Origin: CAYRUZ01 sp964427895
GTDB lineage: Bacteria; Patescibacteriota; Gracilibacteria; Peribacterales; Peribacteraceae
Direction: 5' to 3'
NCBI GenBank assembly: GCA_964427895.1
Contig: CAYRUZ010000009.1
Location: 1 to 41,355, forward strand
DNA length: 41,355 nt
The number at the start of each line of letters is the position of its first letter. Within the stretch, counting starts at the first letter, position 1. This document shows positions 23,007 through 29,807 of this stretch, one piece after another. A program made the translations under genes and the position numbers. The notes beneath the pieces were generated by a model that worked only from the letters and a program-made list of their open reading frames with translations, had not been told where the DNA came from and did no database searches.

Positions 23007-24786
23007 GATCGGCGGCGTCGGAGAGAAGTTCGGGCGGCGCGGCGACGCGCAGCAATTCTTCCAAGCTGGTGAGTCCGCGCTTCGCCTTCTCGTACCCGTC
23101 CTCGAAGAGGAGTTTCATTCCCTGGCGGCGCGCGCAATCGGAGATGTCGGACGAGGAGGCGCGCTTGATGATGAGCTCTTCCACCTCCGGCGTGATGCGA
23201 AGCAATTCGTGGATGCCGACGCGTCCGTGGTAGCCCGTACCGCCGCATGCCTCGCATCCCTTGCCCTTGTAGAGCAGCGTGGTGCCGCTTGCCGGGAAAA
23301 GATACTTGCCCGCCAGCGGGTAGAGCTTCTGGCCCTCCTCCGCGGTCACGGAGATGCTGTAGCGGCACTGCGGGCAGAGGCGGCGCACGAGGCGTTGGCT
23401 GACGATGACTTCCAGCGTGGACGCGAGGAGGAAGGGCTCGACGCCCATGTCGAGCAAGCGCGGGACCGCCGTCGCCGCGTCGTTCGCGTGCACCGTGGAG
23501 AACAGGAGGTGTCCCGTCAGTGCGGCGTTGACCGCGATGTTCGCCGTCTCCCCGTCGCGGATTTCTCCGACGAGCACGATGTCCGGATCCTGGCGCACGA
23601 GCGCGCGGAGTCCCGACGCGAACGTAAGGTTGGTCTTCGGATTCACCTGGATGTGGTTGATGCCCGGGATCTTGTATTCCACCGGATCCTCGATCGTGGA
23701 GATGTTGACGTCCGGGTGATTGCGGATCTTGAGAAGCGCGTAGAGTGTGGTGGATTTACCAGCGCCCGTCGGACCGGCGGTGAGGATCATGCCGAATGGC
23801 TTCTGCGCGGCCTCTTCGAGGATCTGGCGATGCGTCTCCGTAAAGCCCAAGTCGGTGAGCGTGATGGTGCGCACGTACGACGAGAGCAGACGCATACACA
23901 CCTTCTCGCCATCGACGACCGGCACGATGGACACGCGGACGTCCATCGGCTCGCCGTGGCCTTCGTAACGGATGGCACCATCCTGCGCGGCGAAGTGTTC
24001 GTCGATGCGCATGTTGCCCGCGATCTTGATGCGGTTCACGACGCCCTCGTAGTACTCCTTCGGCAGGCGGCCCGCCTCGTGCATCACGCCGTCCACGCGG
24101 AAGCGGACGATGACGATCTTGCCCTGCGGTTCGAAGTGGATATCGGACGCGCGCAGTTCGATGGCGTCGTTGAGAATCTCCTCGAGAATCTCCGGCGCGA
24201 CTTTCTTCTGCTTCTCGATGATGGACTGGAACCGCGTCGCAAGCGGCTTGCGGTAGTGCGTCATCAGCGCGTCGATGACCGACTGGGGCGCGTAGAGCAG
24301 CGTGACCTTTCCCGTGAATTCCACGCGCGGCTCCTCCTTGGCTCCGCCGATGCCGAACAGCGTGATGCCGCCGGCTTTCTTCTCGGACTTTTCCTCTTCG
24401 CCCGGGAACGCCGCCGTCTGCTGTCCGACATTGAGGCGGATGACCTGCTCCAACTCCTCGCGGAACGGATCGGCCGTCGCGACGGTCACGCCATCACCCG
24501 TTTTCTCAACGAGCACGGCGGCGTAGCGCTTCGCCACTTCTTCCGGCAACTGCAGCACCGTGTCCGGGGAAGGCGACTGCTTCTGCGGATCGAAATGCTG
24601 GAGCTTGAAGTGCTCGGCGATGGCATTTTCGAGAAGGTCCTGCGTGAGCAGTCCCAACTCGAAGAGCGCGGACTTGAGCGGCAGTTCGTGCTGCTTCGCG
24701 TCTTTCTCCGCCTGCGCGATTTCCTCGTCGGTGAGGTAATTCTGCTCCAGGAGCACGGCCTTCAGATCAGCATCGGAGAGCGGCAT
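22978..24786 (-). CDS. pilB: Type IV pilus assembly ATPase PilB/GspE
   Basis: The 602-residue hexameric ATPase powers pilus extension. The N-terminal MshEN-type region (~1-150) precedes the GspE core. Walker A is GPTGAGKS (338-345), the Asp box is TIEDPVEY (~364-371), Walker B is LVGEIRD (405-411), and the His box is LLFSTVHANDA. The zinc motif C471PQC...C511EAC is present, as in PilB rather than the PilT retraction ATPase. All catalytic motifs are intact. It starts 3 nt after the stop of the receiver gene, without a Shine-Dalgarno site, and overlaps pilC. No PilT homolog is seen in the window. Confidence 0.95.
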   Translation of the reverse strand: MPLSDADLKAVLLEQNYLTDEEIAQAEKDAKQHELPLKSALFELGLLTQDLLENAIAEHFKLQHFDPQKQSPSPDTVLQLPEEVAKRYAAVLVEKTGDGVTVATADPFREELEQVIRLNVGQQTAAFPGEEEKSEKKAGGITLFGIGGAKEEPRVEFTGKVTLLYAPQSVIDALMTHYRKPLATRFQSIIEKQKKVAPEILEEILNDAIELRASDIHFEPQGKIVIVRFRVDGVMHEAGRLPKEYYEGVVNRIKIAGNMRIDEHFAAQDGAIRYEGHGEPMDVRVSIVPVVDGEKVCMRLLSSYVRTITLTDLGFTETHRQILEEAAQKPFGMILTAGPTGAGKSTTLYALLKIRNHPDVNISTIEDPVEYKIPGINHIQVNPKTNLTFASGLRALVRQDPDIVLVGEIRDGETANIAVNAALTGHLLFSTVHANDAATAVPRLLDMGVEPFLLASTLEVIVSQRLVRRLCPQCRYSISVTAEEGQKLYPLAGKYLFPASGTTLLYKGKGCEACGGTGYHGRVGIHELLRITPEVEELIIKRASSSDISDCARRQGMKLLFEDGYEKAKRGLTSLEELLRVAAPPELLSDAADHASKKAPRA

Positions 24787-24789
24787 GGG

Positions 24790-25182
24790 TTAGTGGGAGA
24801 GAGTCTGCTTGATAAGCGTGACGATGTCGGCGAGCGGCGTGTTGCTCTTCACGAGATACTGCAACGCACCGAGATCCTTGGCGCGTTTTCGGTCTTCGTC
24901 CTGGCCGAGATTCGACAACACAACGACGGGCATTTTGCTCGTGCCGTGCAACGCCTCGAGGATGGAGAAACCGTCGGTCTCGGGGAGAATGAGATCGAGC
25001 AGCAGGAGATCGAACCCGCCTTCTTTCGCCCTCGCCATGCCCTCGGTTCCCGTCGACGCAACGACCACGTCGTATCCTTCGTGCGTCAGTTTGAGCTGCA
25101 GCGCGTGGGAGAGCGGCTTTTCATCCTCGACGATGAGGATGCGTGCGAGGCCTTTGGGGGGAGTGTTTGTTTGGTCGCTCAC
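24790..25182 (-). CDS. Receiver-only response regulator of the pilB-pilC operon
   Basis: A 130-residue single REC domain with E19-D20-E21, phosphoacceptor D63 in LLLLDLILPETDG, S90 in VVLSN and K112 in YLVKS. No output domain is present. As the first gene of an operon with pilB (3-nt gap) and pilC, it probably regulates pilus extension by protein contact, comparable in idea to PilG/PilH or CheY-type control. No cognate kinase is adjacent; the large kinase at 10-12 kb is one candidate. Start GTG 25182 follows TTTTTTGG-TATACT by 19 nt. Confidence 0.88.
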   Translation of the reverse strand: MSDQTNTPPKGLARILIVEDEKPLSHALQLKLTHEGYDVVVASTGTEGMARAKEGGFDLLLLDLILPETDGFSILEALHGTSKMPVVVLSNLGQDEDRKRAKDLGALQYLVKSNTPLADIVTLIKQTLSH

Positions 25183-25201
25183 AAGCGCAATAAATCTCTA
25201 G

Positions 25202-25207
25202 AGTATA
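25202..25207 (-). promoter_or_regulatory. Extended -10 TTTTTTGG-TATACT of the receiver-pilB-pilC operon
   Basis: T-run, TGG and TATACT on the minus strand, matching the pilin and kinase promoters. Confidence 0.6.
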
Positions 25208-25249
25208 CCAAAAAACGGCTATTTGCTCAAGAGAAAGGGTGCGAACGAC

Positions 25250-25492
25250 TTACTGGGCGGCCTCGGAAGCGGAACCCTGCTCCACGGGAGCTGTTTCTCC
25301 GCTATCCGTAGCCTTTCCGTCCGTCTTGTCACCGCGTTTGGGAATCGTCTTCTCGGGCTCGCCCTTCTTGTGAATGAGGGGGGCCTGCTTCGGCGGTTCG
25401 CGCAGGAAATTCGGGATCTGCTCCCGGGGTGAGGGAGCGCATCCAGCGAGGACCAGCGACAGGGTGGCGAGAACGAAGACGGTGCGTGACAT
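25250..25492 (-). CDS. Small lipoprotein
   Basis: An 80-residue protein with a lipoprotein signal: MSRTVFVLATLSLVLAGC, lipobox LAGC with the lipid-carrying Cys at residue 18. The mature part is Pro/Lys/Glu/Thr-rich and likely disordered. No family is recognised. An in-frame start 24 codons upstream would spoil the signal peptide. ATG 25492, with TACCAT ending 6 nt before it, is the good start. It lies between recR and the pilus operon on the same strand. Confidence 0.75.
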   Translation of the reverse strand: MSRTVFVLATLSLVLAGCAPSPREQIPNFLREPPKQAPLIHKKGEPEKTIPKRGDKTDGKATDSGETAPVEQGSASEAAQ

Positions 25493-25498
25493 AGCGCG

Positions 25499-25504
25499 AT
25501 GGTA
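25499..25504 (-). promoter_or_regulatory. -10 box TACCAT, leaderless ATG (lipoprotein)
   Basis: TACCAT then CGCGCT then ATG on the minus strand, a 6-nt gap. Confidence 0.5.
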
Positions 25505-25560
25505 TGCAAGCGCACAGCGCAGAATCAATACGCGGATAGGAAAAGCATGGTGGAATATCG

Positions 25561-26157
25561 TCACAAATTCCTGCGTCCGGCGAGTGCTTCCCGGAGAGTG
25601 ACTTGATCGGCGAACTCAATGTCCGCGCCCATCGGCAATCCGTGTGCGAGGCGCGTGATGGCCGGAACTTTGCCCTTCAGTTGTTCCCGGATGAACGCGG
25701 CGGTCGCCTCTCCCTCCACATCCGGGTCGGTCGCAATGATGACTTCGCCAAGGGTTCCAGCTTCGGCGCGACGGACGAGCTCGCGCATCTTCAGTTGCTC
25801 GGGGCCCATGCCGTCGATGGGGGAGAGCACTCCGTGCAGCACGTGATACACCCCGCGGTACGACGTCTTCTCGAACGCGAGAACTTCGAGCGGCTCCTCG
25901 ACGACGAGGACCGTGCGATGGTCGCGCGCGCCGTCGCGGCAGATGGCGCACGCCGTCTCGGTCGTGACCATCTGGCATTCTTCGCAGTACCGTAATTCGG
26001 CTTTCAGCTGCAGTAAAACCGACCCCAGTGTTTCGGGGGACGCACGCGTGCTGCGCAACAAATGGAAGGTCAGACGCTCCGCCGATTTCGGACCGATCCC
26101 CGGGAGTTTCTGGAACTCCTCGATCACCCGATGGATTTGATCCGGCAACAATCCCAT
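25561..26157 (-). CDS. recR: Recombination mediator RecR
   Basis: The 198-residue protein helps RecO load RecA on SSB-coated gaps (RecFOR pathway). A helix-hairpin-helix is at ~17-35 (LPGIGPKSAERLTFHLL). The zinc finger is C58-E-E-C61...C70-A-I-C73. The Toprim domain has VVEEPLEV and ATDPDVEGEATA, and a C-terminal RLAHGLPMGADIEFAD motif follows. The length equals the family norm. A longer in-frame start exists, but ATG 26157 is the family start and has TACACT ending 7 nt upstream. It lies 16 nt downstream of smpB with its own -10. No RecO or RecF in the window. Confidence 0.97.
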   Translation of the reverse strand: MGLLPDQIHRVIEEFQKLPGIGPKSAERLTFHLLRSTRASPETLGSVLLQLKAELRYCEECQMVTTETACAICRDGARDHRTVLVVEEPLEVLAFEKTSYRGVYHVLHGVLSPIDGMGPEQLKMRELVRRAEAGTLGEVIIATDPDVEGEATAAFIREQLKGKVPAITRLAHGLPMGADIEFADQVTLREALAGRRNL

Positions 26158-26164
26158 GTTGAAG

Positions 26165-26170
26165 AGTGTA
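26165..26170 (-). promoter_or_regulatory. -10 box TACACT, leaderless ATG (recR)
   Basis: TACACT then CTTCAAC then ATG 26157 on the minus strand, a 7-nt gap. The box lies immediately upstream of recR, within the smpB-recR gap and the smpB end. Confidence 0.5.
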
Positions 26171-26173
26171 GCG

Positions 26174-26614
26174 TCACACCTCGCGGCCCTCACGCAACTT
26201 CCGTCCCATCTCACGCTCGCGAATCGCCGAGCGTTTATCGAACCGTTTCCGACCGCGGGCGACGCCGAGAAGCACCTTCACGAATTTTTTCGCCACCACC
26301 TCGAGCGGGATGATCGTCACGCCTTTTTCCGCGGCGAAGGATTGGAGCCGCTCCATCTGGGACTTCGACAGCAGAAGCGCCCTCTCACGTTTCGGATCGC
26401 CCGCATCTTCTGCGCGCGCATACCGGTACGGAGCGATGCTCGCCTGCTTCAGCGCGGCTTTCCCGCCGACGAACGACACGTACGCGCCGGCCAAGTTCAC
26501 CCCGTGGGCACGGCAGCTCTTCACCTCACCGCCGGTGAGGACGATGCCCGCTTCGATCGTCTCCAGGATGTCGTAATCGAAACGCGCCCGGCGATTTTTT
26601 GCGACGACGGTCAC
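26174..26614 (-). CDS. smpB: tmRNA-binding protein SmpB
   Basis: SmpB brings tmRNA to stalled ribosomes for trans-translation. The 146-residue chain has the family signatures KNRRARFDYDI, GIVLTGGEVKSCR, NLAGAYVSF, IAPYRYA, RERALLLSK and a basic C-terminus GRKRFDKRSAIREREMGRKLRE (in pieces). GTG 26614 is chosen over an ATG 20 codons upstream: it gives the usual length, and TACTCT ends 6 nt before it. It is followed closely by recR. No tmRNA gene is visible in the window. Confidence 0.95.
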   Translation of the reverse strand: MTVVAKNRRARFDYDILETIEAGIVLTGGEVKSCRAHGVNLAGAYVSFVGGKAALKQASIAPYRYARAEDAGDPKRERALLLSKSQMERLQSFAAEKGVTIIPLEVVAKKFVKVLLGVARGRKRFDKRSAIREREMGRKLREGREV

Positions 26615-26620
26615 GGCGCC

Positions 26621-26626
26621 AGAGTA
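26621..26626 (-). promoter_or_regulatory. -10 box TACTCT, leaderless GTG (smpB)
   Basis: TACTCT then GGCGCC then GTG 26614 on the minus strand, a 6-nt gap. Confidence 0.45.
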
Positions 26627-26738
26627 GCGTAAACCGCCGCGGATCGAATGGTGTTTTTCCGCCAAAATTGACAAAACACATGGGATTTACAAAGAAAAAC
26701 CCGAACAAAACACACTTTTTGACTCAAGGACCGAAATA

Positions 26739-26766
26739 TTGACAAATAGACCCAAAAACGTATGAT
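26739..26766 (+). promoter_or_regulatory. Strong promoter of a structured RNA
   Basis: -35 TTGACA (perfect, 26739-26744), 16-bp spacer, -10 TATGAT (26761-26766). The surrounding 26640-26760 stretch is AT-rich and holds further TTGAC elements. No protein gene follows on this strand. Confidence 0.75.
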
Positions 26767-26791
26767 TATGGGGTCAGCAGCATCGTCCCCT

Positions 26792-26851
26792 CCCCACGTA
26801 ATCCGGGGACAGAGACTCGAAAAGAACGATCTGATTCCGGATTACGTGGGG
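26792..26851 (+). repeat. Perfect 15-bp inverted repeat inside the small RNA
   Basis: Arms 26792-26806 and 26837-26851, both exact, separated by 30 nt that contain a further CAGA/TCTG pairing. It forms the main hairpin of the RNA. Confidence 0.85.
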
Positions 26852-26917
26852 GCGGCGCCCTCACCTGAGCGGTGTCAAATGGACACAAGATGCACCGCTG
26901 ATACGGAAAAATTAAGG

Positions 26918-26944
26918 ACCCGTTACTCTGTAACGGGTTCTTTT
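26918..26944 (+). terminator. Terminator of the small RNA, probably shared with the prepilin peptidase gene
   Basis: ACCCGTTAC-TCT-GTAACGGGT followed by TCTTTT on the plus strand. On the minus strand the same stem is followed by an AT-rich run just beyond the peptidase stop. Confidence 0.85.
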
Positions 26945-26947
26945 CAA

Positions 26948-27709
26948 TTAGACCCCCAGAAGTATGAAGAGCGACCGCGGCAACGCGAAGGCAACGACCG
27001 TGCCGAACGCCAAGAAAGGGGCGAAGGCGATGGCGGTATCCGGCGTTACGCGGCGCGTGAGGAGCAGGCCGCTCGCGACGAGCGCACCGCTGGCATACGC
27101 GATCACGAGCGCGGCGACGGCGCGCGGCCAATCGTAGAGCAGGCAGCCGATACCGAGCGCCAACAGGAGATCGCCGGTGCCCACCCATCCACCGCGACTG
27201 AGGATCCACTGCAACGCGAGGAAGCCCGCGACGATGAGGACGGAGATGATGGGAAACACGCCGTGCGTGGCAGCGTAGAGGCATGACAGGACGACGAACG
27301 GGGCGCTCAATGCGTCGGGGATCATCTTCGTGTCGTAATCGATCATCGCGATTGCGAGGAGCAGCGCGAAGCTGGCTGAGAGGAGGAACGCGTATCCCAG
27401 CAACGGCTGGTCATGCGCGACGGCCAAGATGAACAAACCGGCGCAGCATGCTTCCAGCAGCGGATACTGCCATGAAATGCGACGCTTGCAGCTTCGGCAT
27501 TTCGCCCCCTGCAAGACGTAGCTGACGATCGGAATGAGCTCCAACGGCCCGAGGGTGGTGTGGCACAACGGACAACGCGAACGCCCGCCCAATCCCGCGC
27601 GCACGGGCAAGCGCGACACCACGACGCTCAAGAAGCTGCCCACGGACAATCCCACCAATCCCCACAGAACCATGAGAGGCACGAGGAGCGGCGCGGGCAG
27701 AGAGGTCAT
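26948..27709 (-). CDS. pilD: Prepilin peptidase / N-methyltransferase PilD
   Basis: A membrane aspartyl protease that cuts prepilin leaders after Gly and methylates the new N-terminus. The 253-residue protein has the N-terminal methyltransferase-type region with zinc Cys pairs C46-P-L-C49 and C71-R-S-C74. The peptidase part has IDYDTKMIPD (catalytic D124) and GTGD (D180), with about eight membrane segments. Both catalytic Asp residues are present. Its substrates should be the five prepilins encoded at 12-21 kb. TACACT ends 7 nt before the ATG and begins 2 nt after the stop of the upstream gene. It ends next to a shared terminator. Confidence 0.96.
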   Translation of the reverse strand: MTSLPAPLLVPLMVLWGLVGLSVGSFLSVVVSRLPVRAGLGGRSRCPLCHTTLGPLELIPIVSYVLQGAKCRSCKRRISWQYPLLEACCAGLFILAVAHDQPLLGYAFLLSASFALLLAIAMIDYDTKMIPDALSAPFVVLSCLYAATHGVFPIISVLIVAGFLALQWILSRGGWVGTGDLLLALGIGCLLYDWPRAVAALVIAYASGALVASGLLLTRRVTPDTAIAFAPFLAFGTVVAFALPRSLFILLGV

Positions 27710-27716
27710 CCCCGCC

Positions 27717-27722
27717 AGTGTA
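27717..27722 (-). promoter_or_regulatory. -10 box TACACT, leaderless ATG (pilD)
   Basis: TACACT then GGCGGGG then ATG 27709 on the minus strand, squeezed between two genes. Confidence 0.5.
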
Positions 27723-27724
27723 CC

Positions 27725-28315
27725 TTAGGCGTTCAAGCCGCGCAGATGCGAGGCGAGTGCCTTGCGGTGCCACAGGGAAGCGCCCGCCATGGCCACGAGC
27801 GCGCCGGCCCACAAGCCGACACCCGTGCTGGGCAGATCGCTCTTCGTCGTGGTCGCTTTCACCGGTGCACCGGCGTGGGTGGCATCGCTGGCCGCCGATT
27901 TCACGGACGGCTGTGCGCCTTTCGAGGAAGACGAGGAAGCGACGACGTTTGCGGCGACGGGGAGCACCTTGTAGGAAACGGCCGAGGCGTCCTGCTTCTC
28001 GGTCACGTCCATCTCGGTATCATCCGCGGCCGTATCGGCTTCCGTATCACTTTCCACCACGGTTTGGCCCGATTCCTTGGCCAAATTGCGCGCAGCGATT
28101 TCACGCGCGCGCCGGACGATGTCCTGGACGTTGGTCGGAGCGGAGGACACCGCTTCCGCCGTTTGCTCCGTCGGCAAGGCTGACGTCACGACGGCGCCGA
28201 TGCTCGGCAGCTGATCCATGACGAGCGTAAAACCGCCGTAGATCACGAGCGCGGCGGCGGCACCGACGACGGCACCGAGACACTGCTTCCAAAGAGGGAT
28301 AGGAGCATCGGACAT
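27725..28315 (-). CDS. LPSTG-anchored surface protein with N-terminal membrane helix
   Basis: A 196-residue protein. A hydrophobic segment at ~12-33 could act as signal or anchor. An acidic, Ala/Ser/Thr-rich middle includes a Ser cluster (126-131). The end is LPSTG (161-165), a ~17-residue hydrophobic stretch and a basic tail (HRK, then SHLRG). That is the full layout of a sortase cell-wall sorting signal. No sortase gene lies in the window, and the basic tail is longer than usual. An unprocessed two-helix membrane protein is the alternative. The upstream TGC-TATAAT box gives a ~27-nt leader that contains a 12-bp palindrome. pilD follows closely. Confidence 0.75.
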   Translation of the reverse strand: MSDAPIPLWKQCLGAVVGAAAALVIYGGFTLVMDQLPSIGAVVTSALPTEQTAEAVSSAPTNVQDIVRRAREIAARNLAKESGQTVVESDTEADTAADDTEMDVTEKQDASAVSYKVLPVAANVVASSSSSKGAQPSVKSAASDATHAGAPVKATTTKSDLPSTGVGLWAGALVAMAGASLWHRKALASHLRGLNA

Positions 28316-28325
28316 GGTATTGGGT

Positions 28326-28337
28326 GTGAATGTTCAC
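28326..28337. promoter_or_regulatory. Palindrome GTGAA-TG-TTCAC downstream of a TATAAT box
   Basis: Perfect 5-bp arms placed between the -10 (28347-28342) and the ATG (28315) of the LPSTG protein. Candidate repressor site or leader hairpin. Confidence 0.4.
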
Positions 28338-28341
28338 GCTC

Positions 28342-28347
28342 ATTATA
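28342..28347 (-). promoter_or_regulatory. Extended -10 GTGC-TATAAT of the LPSTG protein gene
   Basis: Consensus TATAAT with an upstream TGC on the minus strand. Confidence 0.6.
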
Positions 28348-28400
28348 GCACGATGGGCCTTTCGGCGCCACTGAGGCTGTTCTACCGACGAACGCGTGGG

Positions 28401-29174
28401 TTAGCGGCCGCGGCGCGCAGCGGGCGTGGTGACGTATCCCAGCCATCCGCCGACTGCGGCGACGATGATGCCCAGCAGAAGCAGCGAGCGTCCGGAAGCG
28501 GCAACGGGCGTTGCCAAAACCGGATCCTGTGCGATCTGCGCGAGCGTGGAAGCCGACGTGGCATTGATGAGATCGGTGGCGATGGATCCCAGGCGCCAGT
28601 CGAGGAACGCCGTCGTGACGCCGCTGAGCCAAGGCGTATCCAACATTGTCTTCAGTGCGACGATGGTGGGGGCGGGCAGAAGCATCATCGCTCCGCCGAG
28701 GATGAGCACGGCCGCTCCCGCCACCAGGGCGAAAGCGCCGATGATGCGTCCGGTCGTGCGAATGGCGTTCGGCGATGCCGGCGAAAGCGACGCGAGCGGC
28801 ATGGCGGGCGGCAAAGCCGGCACTTTCGGGGCGACGCGTGCGGGTGCCGCGGGGCGCGGTGCCGGTTTGGCATGCGATTTTTGCGCGGCGCGCACGGGCA
28901 CCACCTGCTCCTCGGACACCGTCTCCTTTTTGACCGGAGCAACCTTCGCCGGCGCGACGGGCGTCTTGCGCACACCCTTCTTCGCGAATCCCATCGTGGG
29001 GCCAGCGACGCGGACAGCGGCATGCGTGCCGGTGCGCTTCGGGCTGACGCGCATGCGGGGCTTGCCGTTCACCGTCACCACCGTACGCTGCGGGCCGGAC
29101 TGACGGATGGGCACCGTCTTGCGCGGCTGCACTGCGATGGTCGTTGCGGACTTGGACGTCGGTCGCTTGGGCAT
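28401..29174 (-). CDS. Membrane protein with long basic Pro/Ala-rich N-terminus
   Basis: A 257-residue protein. Residues ~1-135 are strongly basic and rich in Pro, Ala, Lys, Thr and Val, with no predicted fold; this part should be cytoplasmic. Two membrane helices follow (~143-166 and ~231-250), separated by ~65 residues that would be outside. No family is recognised. The basic arm could bind nucleic acid or an acidic partner, but that is speculation. A TGG-TACACT box sits 21 nt before the ATG. It is upstream of the LPSTG gene on the same strand, 85 nt away, with a separate promoter in between. Confidence 0.75.
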   Translation of the reverse strand: MPKRPTSKSATTIAVQPRKTVPIRQSGPQRTVVTVNGKPRMRVSPKRTGTHAAVRVAGPTMGFAKKGVRKTPVAPAKVAPVKKETVSEEQVVPVRAAQKSHAKPAPRPAAPARVAPKVPALPPAMPLASLSPASPNAIRTTGRIIGAFALVAGAAVLILGGAMMLLPAPTIVALKTMLDTPWLSGVTTAFLDWRLGSIATDLINATSASTLAQIAQDPVLATPVAASGRSLLLLGIIVAAVGGWLGYVTTPAARRGR

Positions 29175-29195
29175 ATCGTGTGGAGGAACGCACGC

Positions 29196-29201
29196 AGTGT
29201 A
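29196..29201 (-). promoter_or_regulatory. Extended -10 TGG-TACACT
   Basis: Minus strand, 21 nt before the ATG of the basic membrane protein. Confidence 0.45.
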
Positions 29202-29243
29202 CCAGAGTCCGTCGCGGATGGCCGCGAATCGACGTGACAGTTG

Positions 29244-29272
29244 TTGAGCCGCGGTGTGCGCTGTCGTACGCT
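29244..29272 (+). promoter_or_regulatory. Promoter of the VOC protein gene
   Basis: -35 TTGAGC (29244-29249), 17-bp spacer, -10 TACGCT (29267-29272), then 6 nt to the ATG. Leaderless layout. Confidence 0.5.
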
Positions 29273-29278
29273 CCGATC

Positions 29279-29704
29279 ATGCAACCGCAGCTCACACTCC
29301 TCACGCTCGGCGTCTCGGACATCGCTCGTGCGGAAAAGTATTACACCGCGATCGGCTGGACGCTCTCGTCGGCCAGTGGGGGAGACGTGCGCTTCTACCA
29401 CTCCGCGGGCGCGGTGCTCGCGCTGCACCCCACGGACATGTTGGCGAAGGACGCGGGCGTTCCGAGCCAGCGCGGTGCGTTCGATGGGATCACCCTCGCG
29501 TACAACGTCGCCACGCGCGAGGAGGTGGACGCCGTGATCGCGCGCTGCGTGGCTGCCGGAGCGACGCCGACGGAGCCCGCGCGCGAGCGAGAATGGGGCG
29601 GATACACCGGGTACGTGGCCGATCCGGACGGGCATTTGTGGGAGATCGCCTGGAATCCGTTTTTCCCCCTCGATGAGCGGGGATTGATCCGACTGCCTGA
29701 ATAA
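29279..29704 (+). CDS. VOC superfamily protein (glyoxalase/bleomycin-resistance-like)
   Basis: A 141-residue protein made of two beta-alpha-beta-beta-beta halves of the vicinal oxygen chelate fold. The N-terminal half is TLLTLGVSDIARAEKYYTAIGW in pieces. The C-terminal half ends with the well conserved WGGYTGYVADPDGHLWEIAWNPFFPL in pieces. This subfamily is widespread, but its reaction is not established. The usual metal ligands are only partly visible (E in LWEIAW), so enzymatic activity is uncertain. The frame is open upstream. ATG 29279, with TACGCT 6 nt before it, matches the family start. A terminator follows the stop. Confidence 0.9.
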   Translation: MQPQLTLLTLGVSDIARAEKYYTAIGWTLSSASGGDVRFYHSAGAVLALHPTDMLAKDAGVPSQRGAFDGITLAYNVATREEVDAVIARCVAAGATPTEPAREREWGGYTGYVADPDGHLWEIAWNPFFPLDERGLIRLPE

Positions 29705-29720
29705 ATGGCTTGAACTAGGG

Positions 29721-29751
29721 CTCCGCAGACCCTTGCGGGGGAAGTTTTTTT
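29721..29751 (+). terminator. Terminator of the VOC gene
   Basis: CTCCGCA/TGCGGGG stem (29721-29727 with 29734-29740) followed by GAAG and seven T. Confidence 0.85.
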
Positions 29752-29755
29752 CCGT

Positions 29756-29792
29756 ACGTTGAAGGGAGCGTTTCGTTTCTTCCCATCAACGT
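29756..29792 (+). promoter_or_regulatory. Long hairpin directly upstream of the desaturase Shine-Dalgarno site
   Basis: ACGTTGAAGGGA (29756-29767) pairs with TCCCATCAACGT (29781-29792), 11 of 12 bp, with a 13-nt loop. It ends a few bases before the AAAGGAG at about 29794-29800, so folding could affect ribosome access. As DNA it could also be an operator. Confidence 0.55.
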
Positions 29793-29807
29793 CAAAGGAG
29801 TATCGCC

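Larger units (their letters stand above)
26771..26944 (+). ncRNA. Unassigned structured small RNA (~174 nt)
   Basis: A free-standing transcript bracketed by a near-consensus promoter and a hairpin terminator, with no ORF of note. The ends pair: GTCAGC (773-778 of the 26 kb block) with GCTGAT (897-902), and GCATC (780-784) with GATGC (889-893). Inside is a perfect 15-bp inverted repeat, CCCCACGTAATCCGG (26792-26806) with CCGGATTACGTGGGG (26837-26851), capped by a 30-nt loop. Small hairpins (CACC/GGTG and GTGTC/GACAC) follow on the 3' side. The closing helix, open middle and 3'-side hairpin recall 6S RNA in layout and size, but I cannot confirm it. It lacks the tmRNA and SRP RNA signatures. It lies between smpB and the prepilin peptidase gene. 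Confidence 0.65.

Noticed and set aside
23005..25311. 768-codon open frame on the plus strand
   Set aside because: It is antisense to pilB, the receiver gene and the lipoprotein region. The product is Arg/His/Asp/Glu-rich without domains, a typical GC-rich shadow frame.
26771..26944. tmRNA (ssrA) next to smpB
   Set aside because: The RNA is too short and lacks a tRNA-like acceptor end, the TTCGA arm, CCA and a tag ORF.
26771..26944. SRP RNA
   Set aside because: The conserved GGTCAGG...GGAAGG...AGCAGC loop is missing.
28243..29322. 359-codon minus-strand frame
   Set aside because: It overlaps the 257-aa and 196-aa genes in another frame; its product is Arg/His-rich and crosses clear promoters.
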